Assembly: GCA_017555025.1 (NCBI GenBank) | Contig: JAFZHC010000056.1 | Coordinates: 1-62,732, forward strand | Origin: Akkermansia sp. | GTDB taxonomy: Bacteria > Verrucomicrobiota > Verrucomicrobiia > Verrucomicrobiales > Akkermansiaceae | Direction: 5' to 3' | Length of the DNA: 62,732 nucleotides | The notes under the pieces: generated by a model | Told to the model about the DNA's origin: nothing | Seen by the model: the letters and a program-made list of their open reading frames with translations, nothing else | Databases searched by the model: none | Part shown: positions 16,639 through 26,158 of the stretch, one piece after another | Layout of the letters: each line of letters starts with the position of its first letter | Position numbering within the stretch: position 1 is the stretch's first letter | Translations under genes and position numbers: made by a program

Positions 16639-17910
16639 ATGTCCTTATTCGATTCCATCTGGAACTGGTGCGTGGACCTGCTGAGCAACGAGATTTGGTT
16701 CTACCTCATCACAACCGTTGTTAAGCTGGTGCTCATGTTTGCCGTGATTCTGGCATTTGTGGTGCTCTCCGTGTGGATTGAGCGTCGCGTAGCCGGCTGG
16801 ATTCAGGACCGCCCTGGTCCTAACCGCGCCGGTATTCCGCTGCAGCTCTTCCAGCAGTTCGGCAGCAAGGAGAAACAGCCGCTCAAGGAATGGCTGCACT
16901 TCTTCGGCATCCCCGAGAGCTGCTGGATTGCCAAGCTCTGCACCTGGCTGCGCCTCGACCGCGAAATCCCCACATTCGGCCTCATGCAGCCCTGCCTCGA
17001 CGGCGGCAAGCTCTTCCTCAAGCAGGAGCTTACCCCCAGCTATGTGCGCAAGGTGTACTTCACCATTGCCCCCATGCTGGTGCTCGGCCCGCCCATGGTA
17101 GCCGCAGCTGTTATTCCCTTTGCCTCCGGCGTCACGACTAAGTTCGGCGCTATCAACATGGTAGTCGCCAACATCGGCATCGGCCCGCTGTGGATTTTCG
17201 CCATCTCCGGCCTCTCCGTTTACGGCCTTACTCTGGCCGGTTGGTCCTCCAACTCCAAGTACCCCTTCCTCGGTGGTCTGCGTGCTACGGCACAGCTGAT
17301 TTCCTACGAAGTGGCCATGGGTCTTTCCATCATTCCGCTGCTCATGGTGTTCAGCACTCTTAACATGCAGGACATCGTACAGTATCAGGCCGACAACGGC
17401 TGGACACTTCTCCCCCTGTGGGGCGAGGGTCTCAGCTGGCAGCGCTGGGCGCTGATGGCTCCGCTTGCTCTGAGCTTCATCATCTTCGTAACCTGTGTAT
17501 TTGCAGAGGCCAACCGTACTCCCTTCGACATGGCCGAGTGTGAAACCGACCTTGTGGGCGGCTACCACTCTGAGTACTCCTCCATGAAGTTTGCCTCATT
17601 CTTCATGGGCGAATATGCCGCCATGGTAATCGGTTCTGCCTTGGTGGTCACCCTCTTCCTGGGTGGCTGGTCCATCGGCTTCGGGGCGGATGCCGCTCTG
17701 CACTCCGTAAGCAGCTGGCTGGCAGTTGTGTGCCAGTTCATCATGTTCCTTATCAAACTTACAGCCTTCATCGTGTTCTTCGTGTGGGTGCGCTGGACCC
17801 TGCCGCGCTTCCGCTGGGATCAGGTGATGAAACTGGGCTGGCTGGTATTCCTGGAGCTTGCCGTTGCCAACATTTTCCTGACGGCAGCAGTACTCTATTT
17901 CGTAAAGTAA
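16639..17910 (+). CDS. nuoH: NADH-quinone oxidoreductase subunit H
   Basis: A 423-residue membrane subunit linking the quinone site to the proton-pumping arm. The signature WIERRVAGWIQDRPGPNRAG is near residues 37-56, and FAEANRTPFDMAECETDLVGGYHSEYS is the conserved acidic loop. About eight membrane helices are visible. An insertion of about 50 residues (roughly 75-125) containing FGSKEKQPLKEWLHFFG makes it longer than the usual ~330. Confidence 0.95.
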   Translation: MSLFDSIWNWCVDLLSNEIWFYLITTVVKLVLMFAVILAFVVLSVWIERRVAGWIQDRPGPNRAGIPLQLFQQFGSKEKQPLKEWLHFFGIPESCWIAKLCTWLRLDREIPTFGLMQPCLDGGKLFLKQELTPSYVRKVYFTIAPMLVLGPPMVAAAVIPFASGVTTKFGAINMVVANIGIGPLWIFAISGLSVYGLTLAGWSSNSKYPFLGGLRATAQLISYEVAMGLSIIPLLMVFSTLNMQDIVQYQADNGWTLLPLWGEGLSWQRWALMAPLALSFIIFVTCVFAEANRTPFDMAECETDLVGGYHSEYSSMKFASFFMGEYAAMVIGSALVVTLFLGGWSIGFGADAALHSVSSWLAVVCQFIMFLIKLTAFIVFFVWVRWTLPRFRWDQVMKLGWLVFLELAVANIFLTAAVLYFVK

Positions 17911-17929
17911 CACCTGAGAATTTCACGCT

Positions 17930-18496
17930 ATGTCATATACACCTGTAAAGCGACCCAAATTCAGCCTTCTCGACAAAATCTACATTGTTGAGCTGGTGAA
18001 AGGTCTCGCCATCACCATGAAGCACATGGTGCTCTCCCTGCTGGGCAAGACCCCTGCAAAGAAAGAATTCAACGGCAAGGGCATGGGCGCCTGTATGCCC
18101 TTCCCCGAGCAGCGCTGGGATGACCACCTGCCCAGCTACTATCGTGGTGCACCCACGCTGGTACGCGGTGAAGATGGTCGTGAGCGCTGCGTGAGCTGCC
18201 AGCTCTGCGAGTTCATTTGCCCGGCACGCGCCATCAAGATTACCCCCGGTGCTGTGAGCCCCGAAGCCGCCTGCCAGAAGCAGGAGAAGGCACCGGCTGA
18301 GTTCGAAATCGACATGCTGCGCTGCATCTACTGCGGTATGTGCCAGGAGGTATGCCCCGAGCAGGCTATTTTCCTCTCCAAGGAATACCTTATTACGGTT
18401 ACCGACCGCAAGCAGGCCGTTCGTAACAAAGCAACCCTCTATAAACTCGGCGGCACCCGCAAGGGGCTCGTCAACAAGTGGAATCAGTACAAATAA
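17930..18496 (+). CDS. nuoI: NADH-quinone oxidoreductase subunit I
   Basis: A 188-residue subunit with two [4Fe-4S] clusters that pass electrons toward NuoB. Both ferredoxin motifs are complete: CVSCQLCEFICPARAI (about 86-101) and CIYCGMCQEVCPEQAI (about 130-145). The N-terminal amphipathic region GLAITMKHMVLSLLGK contacts the membrane arm. Spacing to neighbours is 19 and 9 bases. Confidence 0.97.
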   Translation: MSYTPVKRPKFSLLDKIYIVELVKGLAITMKHMVLSLLGKTPAKKEFNGKGMGACMPFPEQRWDDHLPSYYRGAPTLVRGEDGRERCVSCQLCEFICPARAIKITPGAVSPEAACQKQEKAPAEFEIDMLRCIYCGMCQEVCPEQAIFLSKEYLITVTDRKQAVRNKATLYKLGGTRKGLVNKWNQYK

Positions 18497-18505
18497 CTTA
18501 CGATT

Positions 18506-19195
18506 ATGGATTTCGCCATTTCCTCCATTCTATTCTACGCATTTGCAGCCATGGCACTCATCTGTGCCTGCTGCGTGATATTTGCGAGCAACCCGGTGAC
18601 GTCCGCAATGAGCATGGCTCTCTGCTTTGCTGCAACGGCCGCCATTCTGTTCGGACTGGGTGCCCAGTTCCTGGGTATTGTTCAGATTACCGTCTATGCC
18701 GGTGCTATTCTGGTGCTCTTCCTCTTCGTGGTTATGATGCTCGACATCAGAACGGAAGAAGATGACAACAGCTTCTCGGTCTTCAGCAGCCTGGTCCGCA
18801 TGGCTCCCGGCGCCCTGATTTCCGGCGTATTTGCCGCGCTGGTATTCCTGGCTGCCATCAAGTTGCCCGGTGCAGATGAGTGGAACAACCCGCTCTGCCG
18901 CGCCTGGGACTCCAGAGGCGAGCTTTGTGTAGGCCGTCAGGAGCCCGCTGCCTCTACCGCAACCGGTAACTATGGTGGTGCCCTGCCCGCCCTCAGCCCC
19001 GCAGCCGCAGCCAAGACCCTCAACCCCAACATCAGCAATGAAGAGGCCGCAGCTGCCACCAGCATTCCTGATGTGAAGCTGCTGGGTCAGTGCCTGTTCT
19101 CGCAGTATAACGTCGTATTTGTCATCCTCAGCTTTGCGCTGCTGGCCAGCACCGTGGGTGCTGTAGCCCTGAGCCGCAAGATTCGCAAAGACTAA
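18506..19195 (+). CDS. nuoJ: NADH-quinone oxidoreductase subunit J
   Basis: A 229-residue membrane subunit with five hydrophobic helices; the QITVYAGAILVLFLFVVMML segment is the family hallmark. A hydrophilic loop of about 75 residues (roughly 125-200, rich in Ala/Pro/Asn with two Cys) is inserted before the last helix, longer than in E. coli NuoJ (184 residues). Confidence 0.93.
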   Translation: MDFAISSILFYAFAAMALICACCVIFASNPVTSAMSMALCFAATAAILFGLGAQFLGIVQITVYAGAILVLFLFVVMMLDIRTEEDDNSFSVFSSLVRMAPGALISGVFAALVFLAAIKLPGADEWNNPLCRAWDSRGELCVGRQEPAASTATGNYGGALPALSPAAAAKTLNPNISNEEAAAATSIPDVKLLGQCLFSQYNVVFVILSFALLASTVGAVALSRKIRKD

Positions 19196-19209
19196 CTAGG
19201 TTCATTACC

Positions 19210-19533
19210 ATGGAAATACCTTTAGCTCATTACCTCATTCTGTCCGGTCTGCTGTTCTCCATCGGTCTGGCCGGCGTACTGATTCGCAAAAACATCATCG
19301 TGGTATTCATGTGCCTGGAGATGATGCTCAGTGCCGCCATCGTCTCGCTGGTAGCCTTCTCTCGCGCCAATGGCGTGAACGGCGTGCCGGTGTACGATGC
19401 TCAGGTACTCGCTCTGTTCATTGTAGCCATCGCGGCAGCGGAAGTTGCCATTGGTCTGGCTCTCATCGTTGCCATGTTCCGCGCCCGTCGCACCGTGTCG
19501 AGCGCAGCTCTCAACACACTCAAAGAAGACTAA
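19210..19533 (+). CDS. nuoK: NADH-quinone oxidoreductase subunit K
   Basis: A 107-residue three-helix subunit of the membrane arm. Conserved membrane glutamates are present in MCLEMMLSAA and AAAEVAIGLAL. Length and position between nuoJ and nuoL are standard. Confidence 0.96.
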   Translation: MEIPLAHYLILSGLLFSIGLAGVLIRKNIIVVFMCLEMMLSAAIVSLVAFSRANGVNGVPVYDAQVLALFIVAIAAAEVAIGLALIVAMFRARRTVSSAALNTLKED

Positions 19534-19551
19534 CCCCACGGCTCTCCGATT

Positions 19552-21405
19552 ATGATTCAGAACCTTCCCTGGTTATTCCTGCTGTTGCCGCTGGCTGTTG
19601 CCGCCATCAACTGGCTGTGCTTTAAGAAGTGCGCCTGCATGGCTGCCACACTCTCCATCCTCTCGGCTCTGGCTACGTTCTGCATGTGCGTGGCATACCT
19701 GATGGGCTGGCAAACCGGCACTCCCGATACCTACACTTGGATGCCCATCGTCAGCGAGGGCATGCCTTCCCTCTCCGTCGGTCTGCTGATGGATTCGCTC
19801 GCCATGCGCATGATGCTCGTTGTAACGGGCATTGGCCTGTTGGTGCACATCTTCTCGCTCGGCTACATGAAGGGCGACAACTCCAACCTGAGCCGCTACT
19901 TTGCCGGTCTGAGCATCTTCATGTTCAGCATGACGACCATCGTACTGGCTGACAACCTGGCCATGACCTTCATCGGTTGGGAAATGGTGGGCTTCTCCTC
20001 CTACCTGCTCATCGGCCACTGGTTCAACAAGCCCAGCGCTGCAGATGCCGCTAAGAAGGCATTTATCACCAACCGTGTGGGTGACTTCGGCTTCCTGATT
20101 GGCATTCTGCTCACTCTGGCTGTATTCGGCACCATCACCTTTGGTGAGATGGGCGGCAAGGCCGCTGCCATCGCTCCCGCCGTGCTGACGGTTACCGTTA
20201 TCTGCCTCTTCTGCGGTGCTGTCGGTAAGTCCGCTCAGTTCCCCCTGCACGTATGGCTGCCCGATGCCATGGAAGGCCCCACCCCGGTGTCGGCCCTCAT
20301 TCACGCTGCCACCATGGTTGCCGCCGGTGTGTACATGATGGTACGTCTGCAGGTCAGCATGGGTGACGCCGCCTTCACCGACACGGCTTGCTGCGTCATT
20401 GCCACCGTGGGTGCCGTAACTGCCGTACTGGCCGCTCTGATGGCTCTGCAGCAGGACGACATCAAACGCATTCTGGCTTACTCCACCCTTTCGCAGCTCG
20501 GTTACATGGTCATGGCCGTTGGTCTGCTTGCCGGCGAGGCCGCCATGTTCCACCTCTACACTCACGCATGGTTCAAGGCTCTGCTCTTCCTCGGTGCCGG
20601 TGCCATCATCGTACGTTGCCACCACGAGCAGGACATCTGGAAGATGGGTGGTCTGGGTAAGCGCATGCCGCTCACCGTTATCTGCTTCCTCATGGGCACC
20701 TGTGCCCTGATTGCCATCCCCGGCTTCTCCGGTTTCTTCTCCAAGGAAGCTATTCTCGAGGCAGCTCTGGCCAAGAGCCCGGTATTCTTCTGGGTTGGCG
20801 CCGCTGTGGCAGCTCTGACCACCTTCTACATGGCACGTCTGTGCTTGGTAGCCTTCTGCGGTGAGGCTCGCGCCCACGGTGCAGCCGAGGCTAAGGAGGC
20901 CGGCCCGACCATGCTCATGCCGCTTTTCATTCTGGCAGTCATGGCTATCATTTCCGGTTACGGTTTCGTAGCTGAGTACCTTGTACCGGCTGAGAGCTTC
21001 CACGCTCACGGCTTTGCTCTGGGGCTGCCGCTCTATGTGAGCTTGGGCTCCCTGATTGCCGGTCTGCTGCTCGCCTACCTCGTGTATGGCTGTGGCAAGC
21101 GCAAGCAAGATCCGCTTGCCGGCAATGCTCTGAGCACGGCTCTGCGCAAGCGCCTCTATATTGACGACGTGTACGACAAGGGGCTCATCAACTTTGTGCA
21201 GGGCAACGCTGCCAAGGCCATCGAGCTCATCGACAACGCCGGTGTTCGCGGCATTGGTACTCTGGGTACCGCTTGGTTCATCGGTCGCATCGGCAAACTT
21301 CTCACCTGGTTCCAGGGAGGTGTGCTGCGTCGCTATGCCATTCTGGCAGCCATCGGCGCCCTGCTCTTCATCTTCCTGATCGCCTCCACCACATTCACCC
21401 ACTAA
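19552..21405 (+). CDS. nuoL: NADH-quinone oxidoreductase subunit L
   Basis: A 617-residue antiporter-like proton-pumping subunit. The core motif ADNLAMTFIGWEMVGFSSYLLIG, the lysine-bearing helix GAVGKSAQFPLHVWLPDAMEGPTPVSALIHAATMV, and LQQDDIKRILAYSTLSQLGYM are all intact. The C-terminal portion contains a lateral-helix-like region ending in a final membrane helix (AILAAIGALLFIFLIAST). Confidence 0.97.
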   Translation: MIQNLPWLFLLLPLAVAAINWLCFKKCACMAATLSILSALATFCMCVAYLMGWQTGTPDTYTWMPIVSEGMPSLSVGLLMDSLAMRMMLVVTGIGLLVHIFSLGYMKGDNSNLSRYFAGLSIFMFSMTTIVLADNLAMTFIGWEMVGFSSYLLIGHWFNKPSAADAAKKAFITNRVGDFGFLIGILLTLAVFGTITFGEMGGKAAAIAPAVLTVTVICLFCGAVGKSAQFPLHVWLPDAMEGPTPVSALIHAATMVAAGVYMMVRLQVSMGDAAFTDTACCVIATVGAVTAVLAALMALQQDDIKRILAYSTLSQLGYMVMAVGLLAGEAAMFHLYTHAWFKALLFLGAGAIIVRCHHEQDIWKMGGLGKRMPLTVICFLMGTCALIAIPGFSGFFSKEAILEAALAKSPVFFWVGAAVAALTTFYMARLCLVAFCGEARAHGAAEAKEAGPTMLMPLFILAVMAIISGYGFVAEYLVPAESFHAHGFALGLPLYVSLGSLIAGLLLAYLVYGCGKRKQDPLAGNALSTALRKRLYIDDVYDKGLINFVQGNAAKAIELIDNAGVRGIGTLGTAWFIGRIGKLLTWFQGGVLRRYAILAAIGALLFIFLIASTTFTH

Positions 21406-21423
21406 CACGAAAATAATACTATC

Positions 21424-23019
21424 ATGCTTATCTGGCTTATTATCGTACCTGTGATAGCAGCTGCCCTCATCGGGCTGCTCAAGGCTCCCGGTCGTGCCAC
21501 AGCACTCGTGAGCGCTGCATTCACACTGATTATGGGTGTATGGGCATTCATCCAGACCACCTTCTTCCCCGAGGTTGACATCAATTGCTGGTCCACCGTT
21601 GGTGATAAGGAGCTGTGGTTCTCGCTCGAGTCTCCCCTCAGCCGCATCATGCTGCTGCTGTCAGTCATCGTGACCTTTGCTGCCATTCTCGGCATGAAGG
21701 CTCCCGATAAGAACGCCGAGCGCAGCTGGGCTATTTCCTCCCTGCTGCTCTCTACCGGTGCCATCGGCGCATTCGTCTCCGACAACATCATTTCTTTCTA
21801 CGCATTCCACGAGCTCGCCCTTATCCCCACCTTCGTGATGATTGGCTTCTACGGCCGTGGTAACCGCCGCACCGTAGCTTGGACGGCAACGGTCTATCTG
21901 GGGCTGGCCTCCATGGTACTGCTGGCAGGTTTGCTGATGCTGTGCAGCGAGATGCGCAGCTACACCTTCTCCGGCATTCGCATGGCTGTAGAGAGCGGTG
22001 TAGTTCCCTCTGCCTGTCTGGTACCCGGCCTACTGCTTGCCGGTTTCGGCACGCTGGTATCTCTGTTCCCCTTCCATGCCTGGGCCGCTCCGGCTTACGC
22101 CAGCGCTCCCACCCCCATTGCTATGCTGCATGCGGGTGTGCTTAAGAAGTTCGGTCTGTACGGTCTCTTCACCCTTGCTTATGTGATGGGTCCCGTCTGC
22201 AAGGATTTCTTCGGTTGCTGGAACAACCTTCTGTTGGTTCTGCTGCTGGGTAACGTACTGTGGGTTGGTTATGTCACCGTAGCTCAGACCCGCCTGGATG
22301 ATATGCTCGGCAACTCCTCCGTCATGCACATGGGCTACATCTTCCTGGCATTCGCCGTCTATGTTGCCTCCAACGGCAACAATGAGCTTGCCATCAAGGG
22401 TGCCGCCATGCTCATGCTGGCTCACGGTCTTACCATTGCCCTGCTCTTCCTGCTCACCGGGCAGATTGAAAGCCAGACCCGCACGCTGGAGCTCGACTCC
22501 ATGGGCGGTCTTGCCAGCCGACTTCCCGGACTGGGCTTCATGTTTGCCCTTGCCGGTCTTGCCAGCATTGGTCTGCCTCTGCTGGCCAACTTCGCAGGTG
22601 AGTTCACCGTGTTCGTGTCCTGCTTCAGCGGTTGGCAGCCCGGAGCTGCTGCTGCCACTACCGGCTGCGATGCTCTGAGCAGCATCTACAACTGGCTGGA
22701 GGGCGGCCTCACCGGCATCTGGCTCATTGGGCCTGTGTTCGGCTGGGTGTTTGACGGCATTACTGCTACCCTCAACGCCATCTCCGGCTGGTTCGGTGGT
22801 CTGGGGGCTGTACAGATTGCAACCCTGTTTGCCCTGTGGGGGCTTGTTATCAGCGCCATCTACATGCTGCGTGCATTCCGCCGCGTATTCGAGGGTAATG
22901 TTGGTCTCGCCTCCGAGCGTGCCACCGGCCTGACGGCTGCTGATAAGTGCTCTGCCATCTTCCTGGCATTCTTCATCGTACTCTTCGGTGTTGCACCCTT
23001 CCTCATCTTCATTTCCTGA
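21424..23019 (+). CDS. nuoM: NADH-quinone oxidoreductase subunit M
   Basis: A 531-residue antiporter-like subunit. FYAFHELALIPTFVMIGFYG carries the key glutamate. FHAWAAPAYASAPTPIAMLHAGVLKKFGLYG corresponds to the conserved FHTWLPDAHxxAP region with its lysine. TRLDDMLGNSSVMHMGYI and LANFAGEFTVF follow. About fourteen membrane helices are visible. It lies between nuoL and nuoN. Confidence 0.96.
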   Translation: MLIWLIIVPVIAAALIGLLKAPGRATALVSAAFTLIMGVWAFIQTTFFPEVDINCWSTVGDKELWFSLESPLSRIMLLLSVIVTFAAILGMKAPDKNAERSWAISSLLLSTGAIGAFVSDNIISFYAFHELALIPTFVMIGFYGRGNRRTVAWTATVYLGLASMVLLAGLLMLCSEMRSYTFSGIRMAVESGVVPSACLVPGLLLAGFGTLVSLFPFHAWAAPAYASAPTPIAMLHAGVLKKFGLYGLFTLAYVMGPVCKDFFGCWNNLLLVLLLGNVLWVGYVTVAQTRLDDMLGNSSVMHMGYIFLAFAVYVASNGNNELAIKGAAMLMLAHGLTIALLFLLTGQIESQTRTLELDSMGGLASRLPGLGFMFALAGLASIGLPLLANFAGEFTVFVSCFSGWQPGAAAATTGCDALSSIYNWLEGGLTGIWLIGPVFGWVFDGITATLNAISGWFGGLGAVQIATLFALWGLVISAIYMLRAFRRVFEGNVGLASERATGLTAADKCSAIFLAFFIVLFGVAPFLIFIS

Positions 23020-23045
23020 ACATCATCCCCAATTACTGAAATACC

Positions 23046-24491
23046 ATGAATAACCATTTAATTTCGGCCATGTACACCTGGGGACAGTTTGCTCCGGAGT
23101 TCGCTCTGGTGGCTCTGGCAGTAATCATCCTGATGGCAGACTGTTTCGCCCCGCGTTTCCCCAAGCGAGGGTATGCCATTCTGGCAGCTGCCGGTGCAGC
23201 TACCGCAGCTTTCTTTGTGAATGCCGAGAGTGCATTTGCCATGATTGCCTGCGTAACAACAGCTCTTGTACTGCTGCTTGCCTATGATTACCACAAGGTT
23301 TCCTGTGAGTCTGTCGGCGGTGCCGGTGTTGAGGAAGGCACAAGTGAGCTCTACGCTCTTCTGCTGATTGCCTGTGCCGGTATTTGCAGCCTTACCAAGG
23401 CTCGCGACATCATCATGCTCTTCGTAAGCCTCGAGGTTGTCACCCTGTCCTCCTACGTCATGGCCGGCTATTTCCGCCGCAACCAAGGCTCTGTAGAGGC
23501 CGGCGTCAAGTACCTTGTGCTTGGTGCACTCAGCACCGGTCTGATGGTGTTTGGTGCAGCTTGGTACTACGGCACCACGGGTTCCTTCCTTCTGAGCGAG
23601 GCACTCGTGCACGGTCTGCTTTCCTGCCCTGTAACGGAGCTGCAGACCGGCTTCTTCCTGGCCATGGGTCTGCTGCTGCTCGGTGCCTTCTTCAAGGCAG
23701 GTGCAGCCCCCATGCAGCTCTGGATTCCCGATGTATACCAGGGTTCCCCCACTCCGGTGAGTGCCTTCCTGGCAGTCGCCTCCAAGACCGCCGGCTTTGT
23801 CGTTCTTCTGCTGATGCTCACCCCCTTCGGTCGTCTGGCCGCAGTATTCCCGGATAAAGTAGGTGCCATCGTCACCGCTATCTCCTGGGTAGCTGCTGCC
23901 ACGCTGCTGATTGGTAACTTGGGTGCCATCTGCCAGAACAACGCCAAGCGTCTTCTCGGCTACTCCTCTATCGGTCAGGCCGGTTTCATTCTGGTGTTCT
24001 TCACCAACATCGAGATGAACTACCTCTCTGAGTATGTCGCAGCCTACCTTGTAGCTTACATGCTGGCTACTGTGGCAGCCTTCTACGCCATTGCCATGCT
24101 GCGCACTCAGCGTGGCAGCGAAGAGGTAAGCGCTTTCCGTGGGCTGGGCAAAACCAACCCCCGCACGGCATTCCTCATCACGGTTGCCTTTGCCTCTCTG
24201 GCCGGTGTACCTTTGACCTACGGCTTTATTGCCAAGTTCAACTCCTTTGTGGTGTTTGTTGAGGCCATGCAGAACCAGGCCGGTCTCATCTGGCTGCTGC
24301 CCTGCATGATTCTGGGCGCAGCTGCCGGCTTCTATTACTACTTCAAAGTACTGCGTGAAATGTACTGGGAGAAGCCCCAAGAAGGTGATTGCGCCCTGCA
24401 GGTACCGGCTGTTACCACGGCTGTCCTGACAGTTTGCGCCATTGCCATCATCTGGCTGGGCACTTACCCGCTCATCTTCATGCCCTACTAA
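23046..24491 (+). CDS. nuoN: NADH-quinone oxidoreductase subunit N
   Basis: A 481-residue antiporter-like subunit and last gene of the operon. FVSLEVVTLSSYVMAGYFR (glutamate), LGAFFKAGAAPMQLWIPDVYQGSPTPVSAFLAVASKTAG (lysines) and NAKRLLGYSSIGQAGFIL are typical. A strong terminator follows 17 bases after the stop. Confidence 0.97.
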   Translation: MNNHLISAMYTWGQFAPEFALVALAVIILMADCFAPRFPKRGYAILAAAGAATAAFFVNAESAFAMIACVTTALVLLLAYDYHKVSCESVGGAGVEEGTSELYALLLIACAGICSLTKARDIIMLFVSLEVVTLSSYVMAGYFRRNQGSVEAGVKYLVLGALSTGLMVFGAAWYYGTTGSFLLSEALVHGLLSCPVTELQTGFFLAMGLLLLGAFFKAGAAPMQLWIPDVYQGSPTPVSAFLAVASKTAGFVVLLLMLTPFGRLAAVFPDKVGAIVTAISWVAAATLLIGNLGAICQNNAKRLLGYSSIGQAGFILVFFTNIEMNYLSEYVAAYLVAYMLATVAAFYAIAMLRTQRGSEEVSAFRGLGKTNPRTAFLITVAFASLAGVPLTYGFIAKFNSFVVFVEAMQNQAGLIWLLPCMILGAAAGFYYYFKVLREMYWEKPQEGDCALQVPAVTTAVLTVCAIAIIWLGTYPLIFMPY

Positions 24492-24508
24492 CTCCAATCC
24501 ACTCTTCA

Positions 24509-24545
24509 AAATCCCCCGGCTCCCCTGAGTCGGGGGATTTTCTAT
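24509..24545 (+). terminator. Terminator of the nuo operon
   Basis: A 10-bp perfect stem (24509-24518 with 24531-24540) with 12-base loop, ending in ATTTTCT. Confidence 0.85.
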
Positions 24546-24566
24546 CCACCTTCACTCACCTACCCC

Positions 24567-25679
24567 ATGAAAGCCCCCCAGCGAAAAGGAATCAGTCGCC
24601 GCCGATTTATCAAAGGACTTGCCGGAGGGCTGGCCGGCCTGACAGCTGCCGGATGGGGGCTGGACCGCCTGCTGGCACATACTCTCTGCCGCCCAGGAGA
24701 ATGGCATGGGCCTATAACCGATCACTTTGACGGTGTACATTTTTTCAACCCGACTGTGAGCCTCGATTACAGCACATCGGCAGCCGTTCGCTGGTTGAGC
24801 GAGCGAAGCGAAAAAGGCCATTATCCCGAGGTGAAGAACAATCAGCATACCCCTCAACTTGCTACAGAAGTAACGGGGAGAGACTGGGAAATCACCATGG
24901 TGAACCACTCCACCCTTCTTATACGCTGTGCCGGGCTCAACATCCTCACCGATCCGATATGGAGTGATTATACCAGCCCGGTATCTGTTGGTCCCAAACG
25001 CAAGCGACCGGTAGGTATAGCATGGGATGAGTTACCACACATTGATGTGTGTCTCATCTCACATGACCATTACGATCATTTTGACGTTCCTACGTTGCGC
25101 CGTCTGTTCAAGCGCGACAATCCTCTTTTCATTGTACCGCTGGGGCTACGCAGCCTGCTGAGCTACCATCTGGAGGCTGAGCCCCGCTGCGAGGAAAAAG
25201 ACTGGTGGGAAAGTGTTCGAATCAACTCCCGCCTTAGCGTGGTATTAACCCCTGCCCTGCACTGGAGCAAACGCTATCGCGATGCTGCCAGCGCCAACAA
25301 ATCTTTGTGGTGTGGCTTCTCGTTGCTCGTTGACGGAGGGCCACACATCTATTTTGCCGGAGATACGGCACGCTGCAACTGGTTCAGCGAAATCCGTCAC
25401 AGGCTCGGCGCCCCCCACGTAGCACTACTGCCCATCGGGATGTACAAACCGGAGTGGATTCGCAAAAATCACACAAACCCGGCAGATGCAGTAGAAGCGT
25501 TCCTTCAGTTACAAGCCGGGCAAGCCATTGCCTGCCACTTCGGCACTTGGCAACTCGCCAATGAAGGATATGAAGAAACGCTAAAGGACCTAGCTGACGC
25601 GCTACAGCAGGCAAGCATTGTCCCCTCTTCCTTCCTTGCCCCCGACAATGGGCAAACGCTGCGGGGCTCCGTCTCTTAA
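24567..25679 (+). CDS. Tat-exported metallo-beta-lactamase-fold hydrolase (NAPE-PLD/UlaG-like)
   Basis: A 370-residue protein with a twin-arginine signal (ISRRRFIKGLAGGLAGLTAAG, residues 8-28), so it is probably exported folded with its metals. The HxHxDH zinc motif is seen as ISHDHYDHFD (near 164-173). Further ligands fall in the ALHWS, FAGDTA and CHFGTW regions. MVNHSTLLIRCAGLNILTDPIWS matches the start of the NAPE-hydrolysing phospholipase D-like family. The substrate is not predictable; a phospholipid or phosphodiester is plausible. Its end overlaps the converging gene by 4 bases. Confidence 0.82.
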   Translation: MKAPQRKGISRRRFIKGLAGGLAGLTAAGWGLDRLLAHTLCRPGEWHGPITDHFDGVHFFNPTVSLDYSTSAAVRWLSERSEKGHYPEVKNNQHTPQLATEVTGRDWEITMVNHSTLLIRCAGLNILTDPIWSDYTSPVSVGPKRKRPVGIAWDELPHIDVCLISHDHYDHFDVPTLRRLFKRDNPLFIVPLGLRSLLSYHLEAEPRCEEKDWWESVRINSRLSVVLTPALHWSKRYRDAASANKSLWCGFSLLVDGGPHIYFAGDTARCNWFSEIRHRLGAPHVALLPIGMYKPEWIRKNHTNPADAVEAFLQLQAGQAIACHFGTWQLANEGYEETLKDLADALQQASIVPSSFLAPDNGQTLRGSVS

Positions 25680-26152
25680 CTCTCTTCCGCAGGCAGCATG
25701 AAAAGTAAGCGCTCCATGCCATGCTGAGCGACTTCATTCCATAGAGCTTTCTCCAGAGAAGACACGCGAGCCGCGCGCTCCTCATCGCTCATGAGATTAA
25801 CGGCTTCATCCCCGAAGTTCTCCACCAGGCTCTGCTCAGCGCAACGACTTACCAACTCAGCCCAGAAGGCGGAGTCTCGATATTCATCCAGCACATCGGA
25901 GAAAAAGGCACGATCAACGTACGACCGTTTAAAGAACCAATAACCGCAGTCCGGATTAAGCTCCATATGACGGCCTATGGAGGGTACGCCTCGGGCTGCC
26001 TTCAACAGAGCTACACAAAGACGCTGCCAAGCTTCTGCCCGCGAATCTTTCAAATCCGGCATCGCCTGACCGAGCATGGACAGCACCATGGCACACATCT
26101 CTGCCAAGTGGTGCATTTCCGTCTCGCTGAACTCGACATCCAGTTTAGACAT
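25676..26152 (-). CDS. Hypothetical protein downstream of sufT
   Basis: A 158-residue, probably cytoplasmic, mostly helical protein with many acidic residues (MSKLDVEFSETEMHHLAEMC at the start). No domain is recognised. It starts six bases after the sufT stop and is surely co-transcribed with it. A role linked to Fe-S assembly would be a guess based on position only. Confidence 0.7.
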   Translation of the reverse strand: MSKLDVEFSETEMHHLAEMCAMVLSMLGQAMPDLKDSRAEAWQRLCVALLKAARGVPSIGRHMELNPDCGYWFFKRSYVDRAFFSDVLDEYRDSAFWAELVSRCAEQSLVENFGDEAVNLMSDEERAARVSSLEKALWNEVAQHGMERLLFMLPAEES

Positions 26153-26158
26153 ATATCA

